A stretch of 64,000 bases of DNA from Ampelomyces quisqualis (Eukaryota > Ascomycota > Dothideomycetes > Pleosporales > Phaeosphaeriaceae): the NCBI GenBank assembly GCA_018398575.1, contig JAGTXZ010000020.1, positions 2,728,001-2,792,000 on the forward strand, given 5' to 3'. The stretch's first letter is position 1; each line of letters opens with the position of its first letter. Position numbers and translations under genes: made by a program. This document shows positions 33,501 to 44,671 of this stretch, in pieces. The notes below the pieces were generated by a model that saw nothing but the letters and a program-made list of their open reading frames with translations, searched no databases and had not been told where the DNA came from.

Positions 33501-33568
33501 ATGGTGGTGGCGAAGCGGCTTCGACGGACGAGGCAGCGCGGCGCCTCCGTCGTTACATGGCGTATTAG
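27588..33568 (+). CDS. FKS1: Catalytic subunit of beta-1,3-glucan synthase, four exons
   Basis: Exons: 27588-27766, 27816-27944, 27993-33164, 33217-33568, about 1943 residues, normal for FKS1. Exons 1 and 2 encode a Gly/Tyr/Asp/Gln-rich disordered cytosolic N-terminus. Exon 3 carries the FKS1 N-terminal domain (HDRVRQIALYLLCWGEANQV), a first group of TM helices, the large cytosolic glucan synthase domain ([20 protein letters not shown] and neighbours) and a second TM group. Exon 4 ends the last helix and a short Arg-rich tail. It makes linear beta-1,3-glucan from UDP-glucose at the plasma membrane under Rho1 control and is the echinocandin target. Hot spot 1 reads FLTLSIKDP (about residues 684-692, bases 29734-29760) and hot spot 2 begins DWVTRCIV (about residue 1395, base 31867). 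Confidence 0.98.
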
Positions 33569-34064
33569 TGCGCGACCGCTCGTTCCGAGGTTATTGCTTC
33601 CGGCCGGCGTTGTACAGCATGCGTGTCATGGAGATGGTGGCTACAAAGAAAATTCACGTTATGATTGTATTAGCCAGCATTGCGCTTGACTCTTTATGGT
33701 GTTGGGGCGGACCCGGATGCTCACCTCGACCTTTCTCTCTTTTTTTGAACAACTACGCCTGTTAGGAGGTGCGGGTTTGACTGCACATATATTTACGTTG
33801 GGTTTTGTTTAGGTTGGAACGGCGAACATGTTAGAAAGCGATTGCACAACAGATAAATATATGCATGTCTTGATGCCAACGTCCACTCGGTGCTATGCTG
33901 TGAGATGCTGGTATCTGGACAATGATTGACGGTTTACGCCGGTAGAGCGGGCGCCCTCGAGTTGTGCACGTGAGCTGGTGACATGGGCACCTCGGTATAT
34001 AAGCCAAGCTTGACATTGGCATTGTTGTCTGCGGCCACGTCTCCACCCCGTGCGTTTCCCAACA
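33569..34064. other. Intergenic region FKS1 to LCB1
   Basis: About 500 bp holding the FKS1 3' end and the LCB1 promoter. T-rich just after FKS1; otherwise nothing recognised. Confidence 0.4.
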
Positions 34065-35797
34065 ATGGACCTCCAAGAAGTGCAGAAGGCCACTACGCGC
34101 TTCTTCACCGACGCCAATGCGCATCTGCAGCGAATCCCAGGCTCCGCCATCGCCGTGCGCTACATCAAGTCGAGCTACCAGAACGACCCCCTGCGCAGCG
34201 CAATTGAGCTGTTCCTGTTTCTTTTCGCCGTGAGATACCTGCTTGCACCCAAATACAGCACGCAGAAGAAAGTGCAACTCACGGACGCGGTACGTGGTGT
34301 GGCACCTGGCGTTGCGGCAGCGGCTGATGCCGGAATAGGAGATTGACGAGTTGGTCGACGACTGGACGCCCGAACCGCTTGTCGCGGCACCCACGGCCTA
34401 CGAAGAACAAGACAACGAGAAACGGCCTGTCATCGTCGGGTATGGCTGCACAGTCACGAGGACATGGCGTCTGCTAACACGGTAGCAGCCCAACAGGTCC
34501 CAAGTCGAAACTCTCCAACGGCCGCACCGTCACCAACCTCGCATCTTACAACTTCTACAACTTTGTCGCAAACGAGACGCTCAAGGAAAAAGCCATCCAG
34601 ACCCTGCGCACTTATGGCGTCGGCCCGTGTGGTCCCCCCGGCTTCTACGGCACGCAGGACGTGCACATGAAAACCGAGGCCGATGTTGCTGCACACCTTG
34701 GTGTTCCCGCATGCATCATCTACGCGCAGTCATTCTCTACCATATCCAGCGTCATTCCCTCGTTCTCGAAGCGGGGGGACATCATTGTCGCGGACAAGGG
34801 TATCAACTTTGCGGTCAGGAAGGGTATGCAGATTAGCAGGAGCACGATTCGGTGGTATGAGCATAACGATATGGAAGACTTGGAAAATGTGTTGAACAAG
34901 GTCGTCAAGGAACAGGCCAAGAAGCCTTTGACTAGGAGATTCATCATCACAGAGGGATTGTTTGAGAATATTGGAGATGTGGTTAACCTCCCAAAGCTGG
35001 TACGTGCAGTCGTAGCCTGCCCACTTTGGAGTGTTGCTGCTAATCATCGGATAGGTCGAGCTCAAGCTCAAGTACAAATTCCGCCTCATCCTCGACGAGA
35101 CATGGTCCTACGGTGTCCTCGGCCGAACTGGTCGCGGCGTCACGGAAGCACAAAACGTCGACGCGGCTGAAGTCGACATGATCATCGGTTCGCTATCCGG
35201 TCCTCTCTGCGCAGCGGGCGGGTTCTGCGCGGGCAATGACGAGGTTGTCGAGCATCAGCGCATCTCGTCCGCATCATACACATACTCGGCCGCCCTCCCT
35301 GCACTACTCTCCACGACCGCCAGCGAAACCATCTCACTCCTACAAGAACAACCCGACATCTTGTCTGCTCTGCGCGAAAACATCAAAGCTATGCGTGCAC
35401 AACTTGACCCACGAAGCGACTGGGTCAAGACACAAAGCGCAGTCGACAACCCAATGATGCTCCTTACCCTGAAACCCGAAGTCGTCGAAGCCAAGAAACT
35501 CACCATTGACGACCAGAACCAAATACTCCGTGACATCGTCGACGAAGTACGCCACTCTCTCATGCCCCACTCCACGTTCCTCTAGCTAATGCAAACCAGT
35601 GTCTCGCAAACGGCGTCCTCATCACCCGCCTCAAAGCCTTCCCGCTCGGTCTCGGCGTCAATCCTCGGGACGCAGACTGGCAACCTCTTCCTTCGCTCAA
35701 AGTGTGTATCACGAGCGGGTTGACGAAGAAGGAGACGGAGAAGGCGGGTACCATTATTCGACATGCCGTTACGAAGATTGTTTCGAGGAGGAAGTAG
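34065..35797 (+). CDS. LCB1: Serine palmitoyltransferase subunit 1, five exons
   Basis: Exons: 34065-34289, 34339-34439, 34489-34999, 35055-35546, 35600-35797, about 508 residues. An N-terminal membrane helix (IELFLFLFAVRYLL, about residues 48-62) is followed by the alpha-oxoamine synthase fold: NLASYNFYNF, TYGVGPCGPPGFYGT, LDETWSYGVLGRTGRG. The position that holds the PLP-binding lysine in LCB2 reads GSLSGPLCAAGGFC here, without a lysine, as expected for the LCB1 regulatory subunit. It pairs with LCB2 in the ER to condense serine and palmitoyl-CoA, the first step of sphingolipid synthesis. The Cys in the GPCGPP motif matches the position mutated in human SPTLC1 neuropathy, from memory. All introns are GT-AG and keep frame. 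Confidence 0.95.
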
Positions 35798-36324
35798 GGG
35801 TTGATCTTGTTTGTACCGATATTGAAAGTAGAGATTTCAGAAGTAATGTTAATATGTGTATACTGAGTTGCTGTCTTGGAGAAGCCAACGCAACGATGAC
35901 AAGTTCGTCGGCATCTTGGTGGTGATGTTTGGTGGCCGCGGCCAACCATGTCATTTGCGCGCCAGCCTTCTCGCCCAGCCATCGTGTTTACGCGGAACTT
36001 CAGACCAGAGTAGAAACGTTTAGGACCACTGAACAAACACCCATCACGCTCACCTACATCACCTCCGCTGTCGCATTTTTCCTTTCCTTCGCCAGTTCGA
36101 GTATTCTGTTCCACCCGCCTCCACAAGTTACACCCCCGCGACGTCATTCGCTTGCGCGCTCCGTGCCTTCCCGCTGGAAACTGTGCGACAACAGCCAGCA
36201 CTCTACGCGGACTCGAAATTCGACGGCACGAGATTCAAGACAACAAACACTTTGGGGCTATTCTGCTGCGGATAAAACTGCAAGATAGATAAATCGAAGC
36301 CGAACCTTCATACATACACACACA
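35798..36324. other. Intergenic region LCB1 to small membrane protein
   Basis: About 530 bp between two plus-strand genes. No repeat or RNA gene seen; short conflicting frames only. Confidence 0.4.
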
Positions 36325-37032
36325 ATGGCGCGCGCAGGGCACTCCGGCACTGTGGTCGGCTCGGCCGTCCTCGTGCGCGAAAAGTACTACTGGCCGGACC
36401 TACAGCTGAACATCTGGACGATCATCATGCTCGCGACAGCCGGCTTGATTCTGGGCGTCAATGCGCAGTTTATGCAGATTCAGAGTCAAATGGGGTTGGG
36501 TACGCCGTGGTCCGTCTCTCCGCCATACAAGGCCCCTCTCCACCAACAAAGTTAACCCACACTCGCCAGGATAATGCCCTATGGCGTCACCGTCGGCGCC
36601 CTTGCCATCTTCTTTATCATTATTGAAATCGTCTTCATCGCGCAGCGCCGCTTACTGCCTGGGACCATGATGCTGCTGTCGTTCATCCTCCTCGTGCTCT
36701 TCATCGCAGGCATCATCGGCACCGCGATCCAGCTTTTCGCTGGGCCGAATATTAACAATCAGTGTAATACGTATGTGTTCAGCGATGCGGCGAGTGGGCC
36801 GACTAGGGATACGTTGGCGTATCTGCAGCAGCGGAATATTTGTAAGTTTGTTCCGTCTTCCATGGGGCCGGCAACGGAAAAGGAAACGGAATGAAGATTG
36901 CAAGGCTAATGACTTCACCATCTAGGTCAGTGCTGGCAAGCGGAATTCGCATTCTGGATCATCGGCACCGTGTTTTTGGTCTGGATGATGGTCATGGCGA
37001 GTCAGGTGAATTCAAACCAGTACACTTCGTGA
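36325..37032 (+). CDS. Small four-helix membrane protein, MARVEL-like, three exons
   Basis: Exons: 36325-36509, 36570-36841, 36926-37032, about 187 residues. Four hydrophobic helices are visible: IWTIIMLATAGLILGVNAQF, VTVGALAIFFIIIEIVFIA, MMLLSFILLVLFIAGIIG and FWIIGTVFLVWMMVMAS. The loop between helices 3 and 4 is the longest and has three Cys (CNTYVF, NICQCW), the last pair made across intron 2. Both termini appear cytosolic. The layout resembles fungal MARVEL or Sur7-like proteins of the plasma membrane, but no family signature is decisive. The first intron uses a weaker GTCCGT donor; the frame and conserved-looking WIMPYGV junction support it. Confidence 0.75.
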
Positions 37033-40000
37033 GCCCCTGTCGAACGCAAAGTCGTCACTGGTTTTTTTTTCTTTTCACTTGTACACTTTTACTCGATATT
37101 CTGTCTCAGGAGACCAAAGGGAGCGAGGCATGTATACACGACAAACGACCCAAGACACCGTTGTGGCGTTCAAGGCTGTGGGGTTTTTTATGAGATGCAG
37201 GAAAGGTAGCCTAGCAAGCCGTGAGTGCACTGGTTCGCATGGAGGAAATGACAAATGGAAGAATATCAAGCCTGGCCTATGTATGACCAGCACAACCAAC
37301 ACCGAATTCTGCCTTGAATTCCTCACCTGCATTCACACACACACACACATGTCCACGCTGCCTACACCCCCCCCCCCCTCACCACTTCACAACCTTTCCA
37401 CAACATCACTCGTTCGACTCCTCCTTCCGCAAAAAAAAAACCCCCTTTACCTTGCGCCCATGGGCTTTCATTCTCCCCCGCGCCGCGCAAAACCAGCCAA
37501 CTAGCCAGTAGAACAACGACACCAGATAAATTCCCCCATCGCCGGGCGAATCCCATTTTGACTGCAGAAAAACGGCGGAGGATTTAATTTTTTCCTGCCG
37601 ATCGGTGTCGGGGAAGCGGAAACAGGCAGACTTTTTTTCGATTCGAGTTGGTTCGATAGTGTCGACGAGACGGACGGGAGTTTTTCTGAGCAAGTAGGAA
37701 AGAGTTTGGTTGGAGTGGGAGTGGGAGTGGGAGGGAGGCTTGGGACGGCTGTGTTTTTGTTCGGGCTGATGGTTAGAGGAGGGAAAGGGCTGAGGATTTC
37801 ACTTGTGCTGCCAGCACGGTTCAAATTGGGCTTTGTGTTGGTGGCTATGTTGGCCATGAGAGTTCGTGCCTCGGGCCTGCTGGTTTCTTTCCGATTATCA
37901 TCCTATTGGCCGAGTGTTGAGAAGGGGGACGCAGTAATTCGGTTCAAGACAATTTGATCTGCCTTGTGCTATGAGTCAATAGGTGTTTGATCGTCTGGGT
38001 ACAGATAACACTGATAGGAGCGGGGATATGACAGGACGGATTTAGATTCGAGCTTCTTGGACGTCACAATTTGTGGGCGGTAATCTGAAGCTTACGAATA
38101 TTACTCTCTAGGTATCGCATCAAGTCTTCATATGTACTAGTGTAGTCTAATACAGGATGTCTTTTCCTCTAAGCTCACCTTCGCTTCGCAAGTACCATTG
38201 TGATAGAGATTGAGGACAAGAAGACTGTTTGAGACCGCGACCACTTTGGCATCTCCTCCTCGGTTGCGCCAAGCTCTACCACTATATTCGCAAAGGGCCT
38301 GTATTCCTCAAGCATCGTAACGTTCGGTGCGGCAATTCCTACAATCCTGAGCGTAGTCCTCGCTCCACGCTCGACCAAATACTAACCCATCTCTTCAGAC
38401 TTTGCAAACACAGCCTCATATTAAATTCAATCATGGAGCCCTGGAATACTCCCAAACATCCACAAGCCAACCAGTCGCGTCCTTATTGACGTCCGCTCCC
38501 GTGTCAACTAATATCTCGACGGCGTCGAAGTCGACGTTCTTGACAGCCAGCTGTAGCCTTCCTGAATCCATGGACCAGTCGATACCAAAAAGACGCAGTA
38601 ACAGTTGAAATGTTGCGGGCCCTGGCCATCCCTCAGCGTGTTCGAAAAGTCATCCAGCCGAGCACGTAACACCATGTCTGCCACTCGAATATTTTCTTGG
38701 GTCTTGGTGCGCCAGTCGCGGAAAATCTTGGTTGACAAGAGAACTTCGAGCCATACTGTGCTAGGATTGTTGTGGACACAGGGGAAGGCAAAGGACGTCT
38801 TCGGCATCAAGATAATTGGTGGCCAAGGAACCTGTTTTCCAAGCAGACGCGGAGTACCTTTGCATCGCCGCGATGTTCTACTTTTTTTGACGAGAGAGCG
38901 GAGGCAGTAGGGCTCTGAGTCTGGTTTGAAGAGATGAATGTATTTCCGAATGGCCGCTGCGTTGCGTTGGGGTGCATTGAGGAATATAGAATGGATGGTG
39001 AGCGTATTTCAAACATGGAATTGTAAGCTGGATATCAAGCCCAAAAGCAACCATTACACCTCTCAAGAGACTTGCTTTTATCTTCAAGCGGTTCGATGTC
39101 CTCGCCGTGCATCAGCTTCCTAACTTCATCCTCAAAGTCAGTTGGAATGCATGGTCTCTTGTCTTGAGGATCTTCCTAATGCCCCAGACAGCTTTAGCGG
39201 GCCACAATGTGCTTCAAGAACTCTTTTAGATTGACCCTGCTACTCATGCGCGCAACATGCGCCTCGTTGAAATGGCTACCGCTGCACTGCCATAGAATTA
39301 GATCGGCTCCTAGAATAGTGACCACGACAAATACTTTTGTGAGGCGAATCGTATCATGTACTGCGGGGTATAGATTGACAGATCGTTGGAAAACAGGTGA
39401 AAACAGAGCCGTATAGTTGTTAGCAGGTCTCAAGAGATTACAAGGAGAGATTGTACACGAGGTAGACTTTCCACTTGTCCTGTATTTGCTATTAACATAG
39501 TTTCCTTGTATGTGGCCTGTTTTTTTTTTCATGTTACGAGACACCCAGGCGCGTAGTCATGCTGGAAACTCCGAGTAAGGTGGTGGCACGGCTACGGAAA
39601 CTGAGTGACAATTCCTATAAATCATCGTCAAACGATGCGGGAATCTCAGCATCGTTGCGTTCTGATCTGTGAATTTCCCTGACTTTGGATTACGCAACAC
39701 TCGCAGCTTTTGTCTCTCCTATCAAATCTATATGTCCCGCCTCCCTCTTATAATTTAAAGCCATTCGTGTCATATTAAATATACTGGAGGTGCACAGAAC
39801 TGCCCACAGCGTTACGTTGACGAAAAACCCGGCTGTACCTAACACGCCTCACAGGGCTTCAATTCCCTAGCCTCAGGGGCAAACGTCTAGGGACCTCAGC
39901 CATAGCACATTTCGGGGTTCCCGATCCTACCTGACGCGGGAAGCTTCCTGCCCAACGATGTTTGTCCATGGACCATTTTGCTGTTGATGTGAGTTGCAAA

Positions 40001-42492
40001 TTTTTAGAATATTCGTTTCCATCCGCGTTACTGAACTTTGAACAGAACATGTTTGACGCCCAGTAGCCAGGAGTATACAAATGCATGTTACCACGTCTAT
40101 TTTACAATGAATGCCTGTTAGGTGCTGCAGAAAGGGCGGCAAACGTTATCCTGTGGGACTTTCTTCTAATGTGTGCTACCAAGGGGCCTCGAAAGTATCC
40201 AACCATCTAGGTATAGTACCTCTAAGCAGATGAAAAGCATCTCGCACCGCTTGAGGGCAGGATTTGAACATAGCTTAATAGATATGTGCGCACTCTGCTA
40301 CACTTAAGCAGCCAGATTATACGTGATATCGTTCTACCCAATTGTTACGTCTAATATTACGCTCTACCTAGCATTATTCTCTATTTCGACCTTATTCTCT
40401 AACCAATCTTGATTAAGAAGTTGCATGGCAATTGTAAAGATAGGAGTACCTTAGCAGACACAGGCATTTGCGTTCTATAAACCTGCCTACGCTATCTGCA
40501 AGAGAGGTACAGGTAGGCGTCTATATATTTGTTAGTCTGCTTCACCGCCATAGGCTACAAGTCGGGGCCCGTAGCAAATATTATAGCGTCGTCGCAGCTT
40601 AGTCCTTTATTTTAACCCTACAAGTTCCATCAAGTTCTTTTATAAGTGCGCGAAGAATGTATACGCAACAACACAAGAACAACGTTCTTGGCACCAGCGT
40701 TCGAATGTAATGGTACCAAATAACACAGCAAGAATTGGCAGTGTCGAAAAAGTAGCAGCGAGATCCTATCAAAATGACTATCGAGAAGCAAAATTTCACA
40801 GGAATCTCCAAAACCAACAACTCCCCTCTCTTATCTCTTGGCTTCTTATGTCTAATTGCCGTTTGCTATATCCATGTGATCCCTTCCAAAAACGCGGTAG
40901 CAAAGAAACGCCACAATATAAAGCCGATCACGCCTAATCTGCAAAGCGACACGACATGGTCGAATTCGACAAAAGAAGCGGAAGGGCCGAGCATAATAGT
41001 TACGCAAGCCAAGCAAGGTTAAACCAGCGCTAGACAAAAACAAACACTCAATTTACCCATTGATTTGCACAACAAGTAGTACAGAGTACGCAGTAGTGCG
41101 ACGATATATCGTACACATCAACTTATCCTAGACCTTGGTATCTAGCACACTCTCTATTCTTAGTACACACGCACACACCCTCAGCCACACCCCACTGAAC
41201 CAGGACCATCCCCCTGTCTTATCACATCATCATTATCATCATCATTATTACCATGCGCCCTTGGCGTATCGCTCTAAACTTACCTTACCCCACCGTATCT
41301 TATCGTACTATACCATCCTCACCACATGTACCGTATCATGCGCCAAACCCTTTCCGGCGCCCAGAAACGTACTAGCGCAGCAACCCCGACGAAACGAATC
41401 ACAGCACAGGGAAGAAGAAAAGAGCGACCAGAAGAAAAAAACGCGAAATAAGCGCGCCGAGACGCGTGGTGCGCGTCGGAGATGAAACGATTAGGGGTGA
41501 TGAGAGCCGAGGCTGATGGGACGGACGGGGTGGGGTGGAAGAAGAGCGAGGTGAATGAGTAGACTGACTGTATGCGTGAGGTGATGGGTCTCTATCAGGA
41601 AGGGGCAGGCAAGGGTAGGTTTGATGGGCATTTGGTGGTGTGGTGTGTTTGCTGGCTCGTGTGGGGATTCCCACATGCACATGCGCACGCACACGGGCAC
41701 GACAACGACACAGCACCACAAATTATAGGCAATTCACTTCCTCGGCACGCACGCTTTGCGGATCAAGCTCGCATTCCTGCATGCAGCGTGGCGTTGTCCG
41801 TGTCCTGCCTGCTACCTAGTCCTGCCTTGCATACGGATCGCAAGTAGCGGAGCTTTGGTTGGATGTCCGGATTTGGGTTCCGGGACAACGAAACCCAGCG
41901 TACGCATTCACCAGCAGCTTGGAGGACATGGTTGACAGTTCTCCGGCAACACAGCAGGCGGTAAGAATGAGTTGAAGATGGGTTTGTTTGTTTGATAAAA
42001 TCTGTTATCTCGCTTATCTAACGTTGCGATGCGTTATCCGCTTCATGTATACCCGAATATTTCAACTCCACGTTGTTCTCAAAAACGTGGCTGTGTTATC
42101 TTGTGATTGTGCGCTAGGGTCAGGCGAAGGAAAGTGCCAAAGGCGTGCGAAACACACTGCAAAAAAAGTGCTCAAATATGGGTATGTTGGGAAAACTGTG
42201 GTACGAAGCGTTTGCTGTAGCGCTGGGCGGTGTTTTGCCGCCAAGGGGTGAGTGGGAGGCAATGGTATCCAACAGCCACCGAAGAAGACCAGGTTTGTCG
42301 CACCAGACATGAAAGTACGGCCACTGAGTACAACTTCGCATCCAGGTCGTTTGCGACACAAACCCCTGAAACGCCGTGCTTTTGAATGATCCAACAGAAA
42401 GAAAAGAAGGGATGTGTTGAGCTCATACTTCGTCTCGACTTGGTCTCGTGGCAGGAGCACAATCATGGGCTTGTCGTGGGTGCAAAGGTGTC
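37033..42492. other. Gene-poor 5.5 kb stretch
   Basis: No intact gene is convincing here. 37.3-37.75 kb holds simple sequence: an AC dinucleotide run (37333-37349), a run of about 12 C (37367-37378) and an A run near 37431. 38.4-39.55 kb contains an ankyrin-type relic (separate entry). 39.6-41.1 kb is AT-rich with many stops. An 82-codon frame at 40774-41022 with one hydrophobic segment is the longest orphan there. 41.1-42.4 kb has CA/CT-rich low-complexity DNA. It looks like a patch of decayed accessory sequence between two gene-dense blocks. Confidence 0.5.
38430..39545 (-). pseudogene. Decayed gene with an ankyrin-repeat end
   Basis: On the minus strand several short frames read like one protein broken by frame changes. 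At about 38600-38430 the frame contains LQLAVKNVDFDAVEILVDTG followed by ADVN, a good ankyrin repeat, and stops at a TGA just after. Upstream pieces in other frames include RVADMVLRARLDDFSN (about 38690) and NEAHVARMSSRVNLKEFL (about 39230). No single intron set joins them without stops, so I call it a pseudogene. A diverged gene with several introns is the alternative. Ankyrin proteins of this kind are common in accessory regions of filamentous fungi. Confidence 0.4.
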
Positions 42493-43711
42493 TCATGACA
42501 CAAGTTCACCCCCTAGTTCCATGCCGAGGCCCTCGACCTTGCCAACATGTGTGCCCATGTATGGGGCGTCTGCATTGGGCGGATGGAGGTTATCGAAGTT
42601 GAGGCGCCGTCGAGCTTCCCGCACTGCAGCCGGTGTCTTGGCCCCCCCAGCGACGGGTGTGCGGTTCCATGATGCACCGACTTGTGCAGGACTTGGGGTC
42701 ATGTTGAGGAACTCGGCAAAGTTGAGATTGGTCGAGGGTGTGGCAAGGCCAAAGCCTGTGTAAGCTGCCCCGCCTCCCGGGGTCGACATCATCGACGAGG
42801 GCAGCGGGGTTTGCTTGGGCGGCGGTGTGGAGGGAGCTAGCATCTGGTACTTTGCTGAGCCAGGACGGGCTGGTGTTGGAGATGTTGCCGGGTACATCAA
42901 CAGATTCGCATCGTCCTCGCCGGTCTTGCCCTCGCGAGCGGCACCGGCAGCGTTGAAGCCGCTCTGTCGGAGGCGGGCAGAGCGAGCGACATCGGGAGGG
43001 GGTGTGCGCGGGGCTTGTGGCGACAGTCGGCGGTGGGAGCGGTTGATCTGGAAAGAAGTGATGGGGAGGTCTTCGTCATCGTCTTCGGACAGGAGGGGCG
43101 AGGGCGGATCCGGGACGGTGGATGTCTCGGACACAAAGGACAGACTCGGCACGTGTGTCCGGCCAAAGCGAGCATGTCTGCGGTGATAGACGGGCGAGGA
43201 CTCGGGCAGCTGGAAGCTGTTCTTCCAGTTGCTGGATGCCGTGGCCGGCCTCACTTTGTTGCGGGTGTGGTTGCTGGAGGCCGGGTACCTTGCCGGGTGC
43301 AAGCGAGGCCGCTTACTCTGGCTGTGACTGCTGCCAGAGCGGCTCACCGACCGTCGCGTGTCGTCTGAAAATACGGGCGCAGCGAGCGGGGAGGAGTCGA
43401 GGACCCCGGGACGGTAGAAGCGCTCGGAGACGCTCGAGGCATCCGACATGGCTCCGTTGCTGGAGCCAGGGCGCTTACGCTTGAGCTCGACATCGACGAC
43501 GGGCTCAATGGCATCGAGGCTCATGCTTTCCCAGCCGTTCTTGATCTTGACGTTGGCGAGGGCGAGGCGGTTCTGCAGCGTGCGCGTCATCTGGGCAGCG
43601 ACCATGTTAGCCAATGGTGCCCTGGGGGGCGCCACCACGGAGAGCGGCATGTACCTTGGAGACCTGTGCGCGGCGCAGGACTTTGCTGGCGACGTCGTCT
43701 TGTTCGGCCAT
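42493..43711 (-). CDS. Whi5/Nrm1-family G1/S transcription repressor, two exons
   Basis: Exons: 43711-43655 and 43590-42493, about 384 residues. The N-terminus (SKMTRTLQNRLALANVKIKN, joined across the intron) matches the Whi5-type domain. The C-terminal third has the short conserved motif NLNFAEFLNMTPSP followed by W-RTP, the form of the GTB motif by which Whi5, Nrm1 and Stb1 bind SBF or MBF. The middle is disordered, Ser/Pro-rich, with many SP and TP sites suited to CDK phosphorylation and basic patches suited to nuclear import. Likely role: nuclear repressor of G1/S genes, released or controlled by CDK. Whether it acts like Whi5 (before Start) or Nrm1 (closing the MBF wave) cannot be decided from sequence. 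Head-to-head with the metalloprotease gene. Confidence 0.8.
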
Positions 43712-44671
43712 GGCGGAGCAGGACGGCGAGGATGTGCACGGCGGCGATCCGGGGTTGAGAACTTGTGGCGGGTGTCTCACGGCGGTTGGTTGCGGGCAGC
43801 GAAACACCACGGGAGCTGGGGTCACGGCGGCGAGGAATGTGAGGAGGTGGTGGAAGAGGTTAGCCCGCCGTCGTCGACCGCACAGGCCCAATCGTGGCCG
43901 GGCTGCGTACCAGAGGCGCCTTACCACCTGCGACCAAGTGCGGGAGGGGAGGGAGTTTTGCGAGTTGCGAGTCTCCTGAGTCCTGCGCCGTCGAGGGTTG
44001 GCGAGCGACAGGGGTGGCCAGCCCGTCATGTATGTTATGCGTGCTGAGTAATGAGCGTACGATACGAGCACATATACGATACGAGCATACGATACGAGCA
44101 CATGATACCAGCCTCCCAGCACTCAACGTGCGGCTGTCTCGGCCTTGGCGCAGGACGTCACTCTCCACGCTCAGCGCATCCGTGCATAGTTGGTTATACC
44201 TGCGCGAACAACTGAAGTGACAAACCCAGCGTATTCCCCAACTGCCTGTTCTCCCCAGCGATTGCCCGGCGATTGCCTGTCGTGCATCCACCTGCTCTCT
44301 GTCAAGCGCGCAATTCCACGCAGCAAGACCATTCCGGGCCTGCTTCCTTCCCTAGCTGCAGCTGCATCCCTACCTGCGCAACACACTTCCCACGCCGGCC
44401 TGTCTTTTGGCCTCCAACTCTCTTCTCACTACTACTCTCGCTTCCACATGCAGCATCTTCTGGCACACTCGCTTGCTTTTGCCAACATAGTCACCCACAC
44501 TATCGCCATTGTCGCATCCCGCAATTCGTGTTCCCACCGTGCAGCTTCAACCACGCTACATTACGCGTCCTCCGCCATAGCTTGCTCAATTTGAGCTTAG
44601 CATCGACCGTCGTTCGCTACCTTTATGTCTACATAGCTTGCCCGGTATTCCAGCTTGATACCACTCCAGTC
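43712..44671. promoter_or_regulatory. Divergent region Whi5/Nrm1-like / metalloprotease
   Basis: About 960 bp between divergent starts. It holds three copies of a 13-mer (separate entry) and one MluI cell-cycle box ACGCGT at 44563-44568, the core binding site of MBF. The box lies about 850 bp from the repressor start and about 100 bp from the metalloprotease start, so its target is uncertain. Confidence 0.4.
44058..44100. repeat. Three copies of the 13-mer TACGATACGAGCA
   Basis: Perfect copies start at 44058, 44075 and 44088. The first two are separated by CATA and the last two abut. They lie in a divergent promoter, about 350 bp from the Whi5/Nrm1-like start. Simple tandem duplication is the default explanation; a binding-site array is possible. 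Confidence 0.85.

Noticed and set aside
40774..41022. 82-codon frame with one hydrophobic segment, possible small secreted or membrane protein
   Set aside because: Lies in AT-rich, gene-poor DNA; the hydrophobic segment is not at the N-terminus, and no homology or splice evidence is visible.
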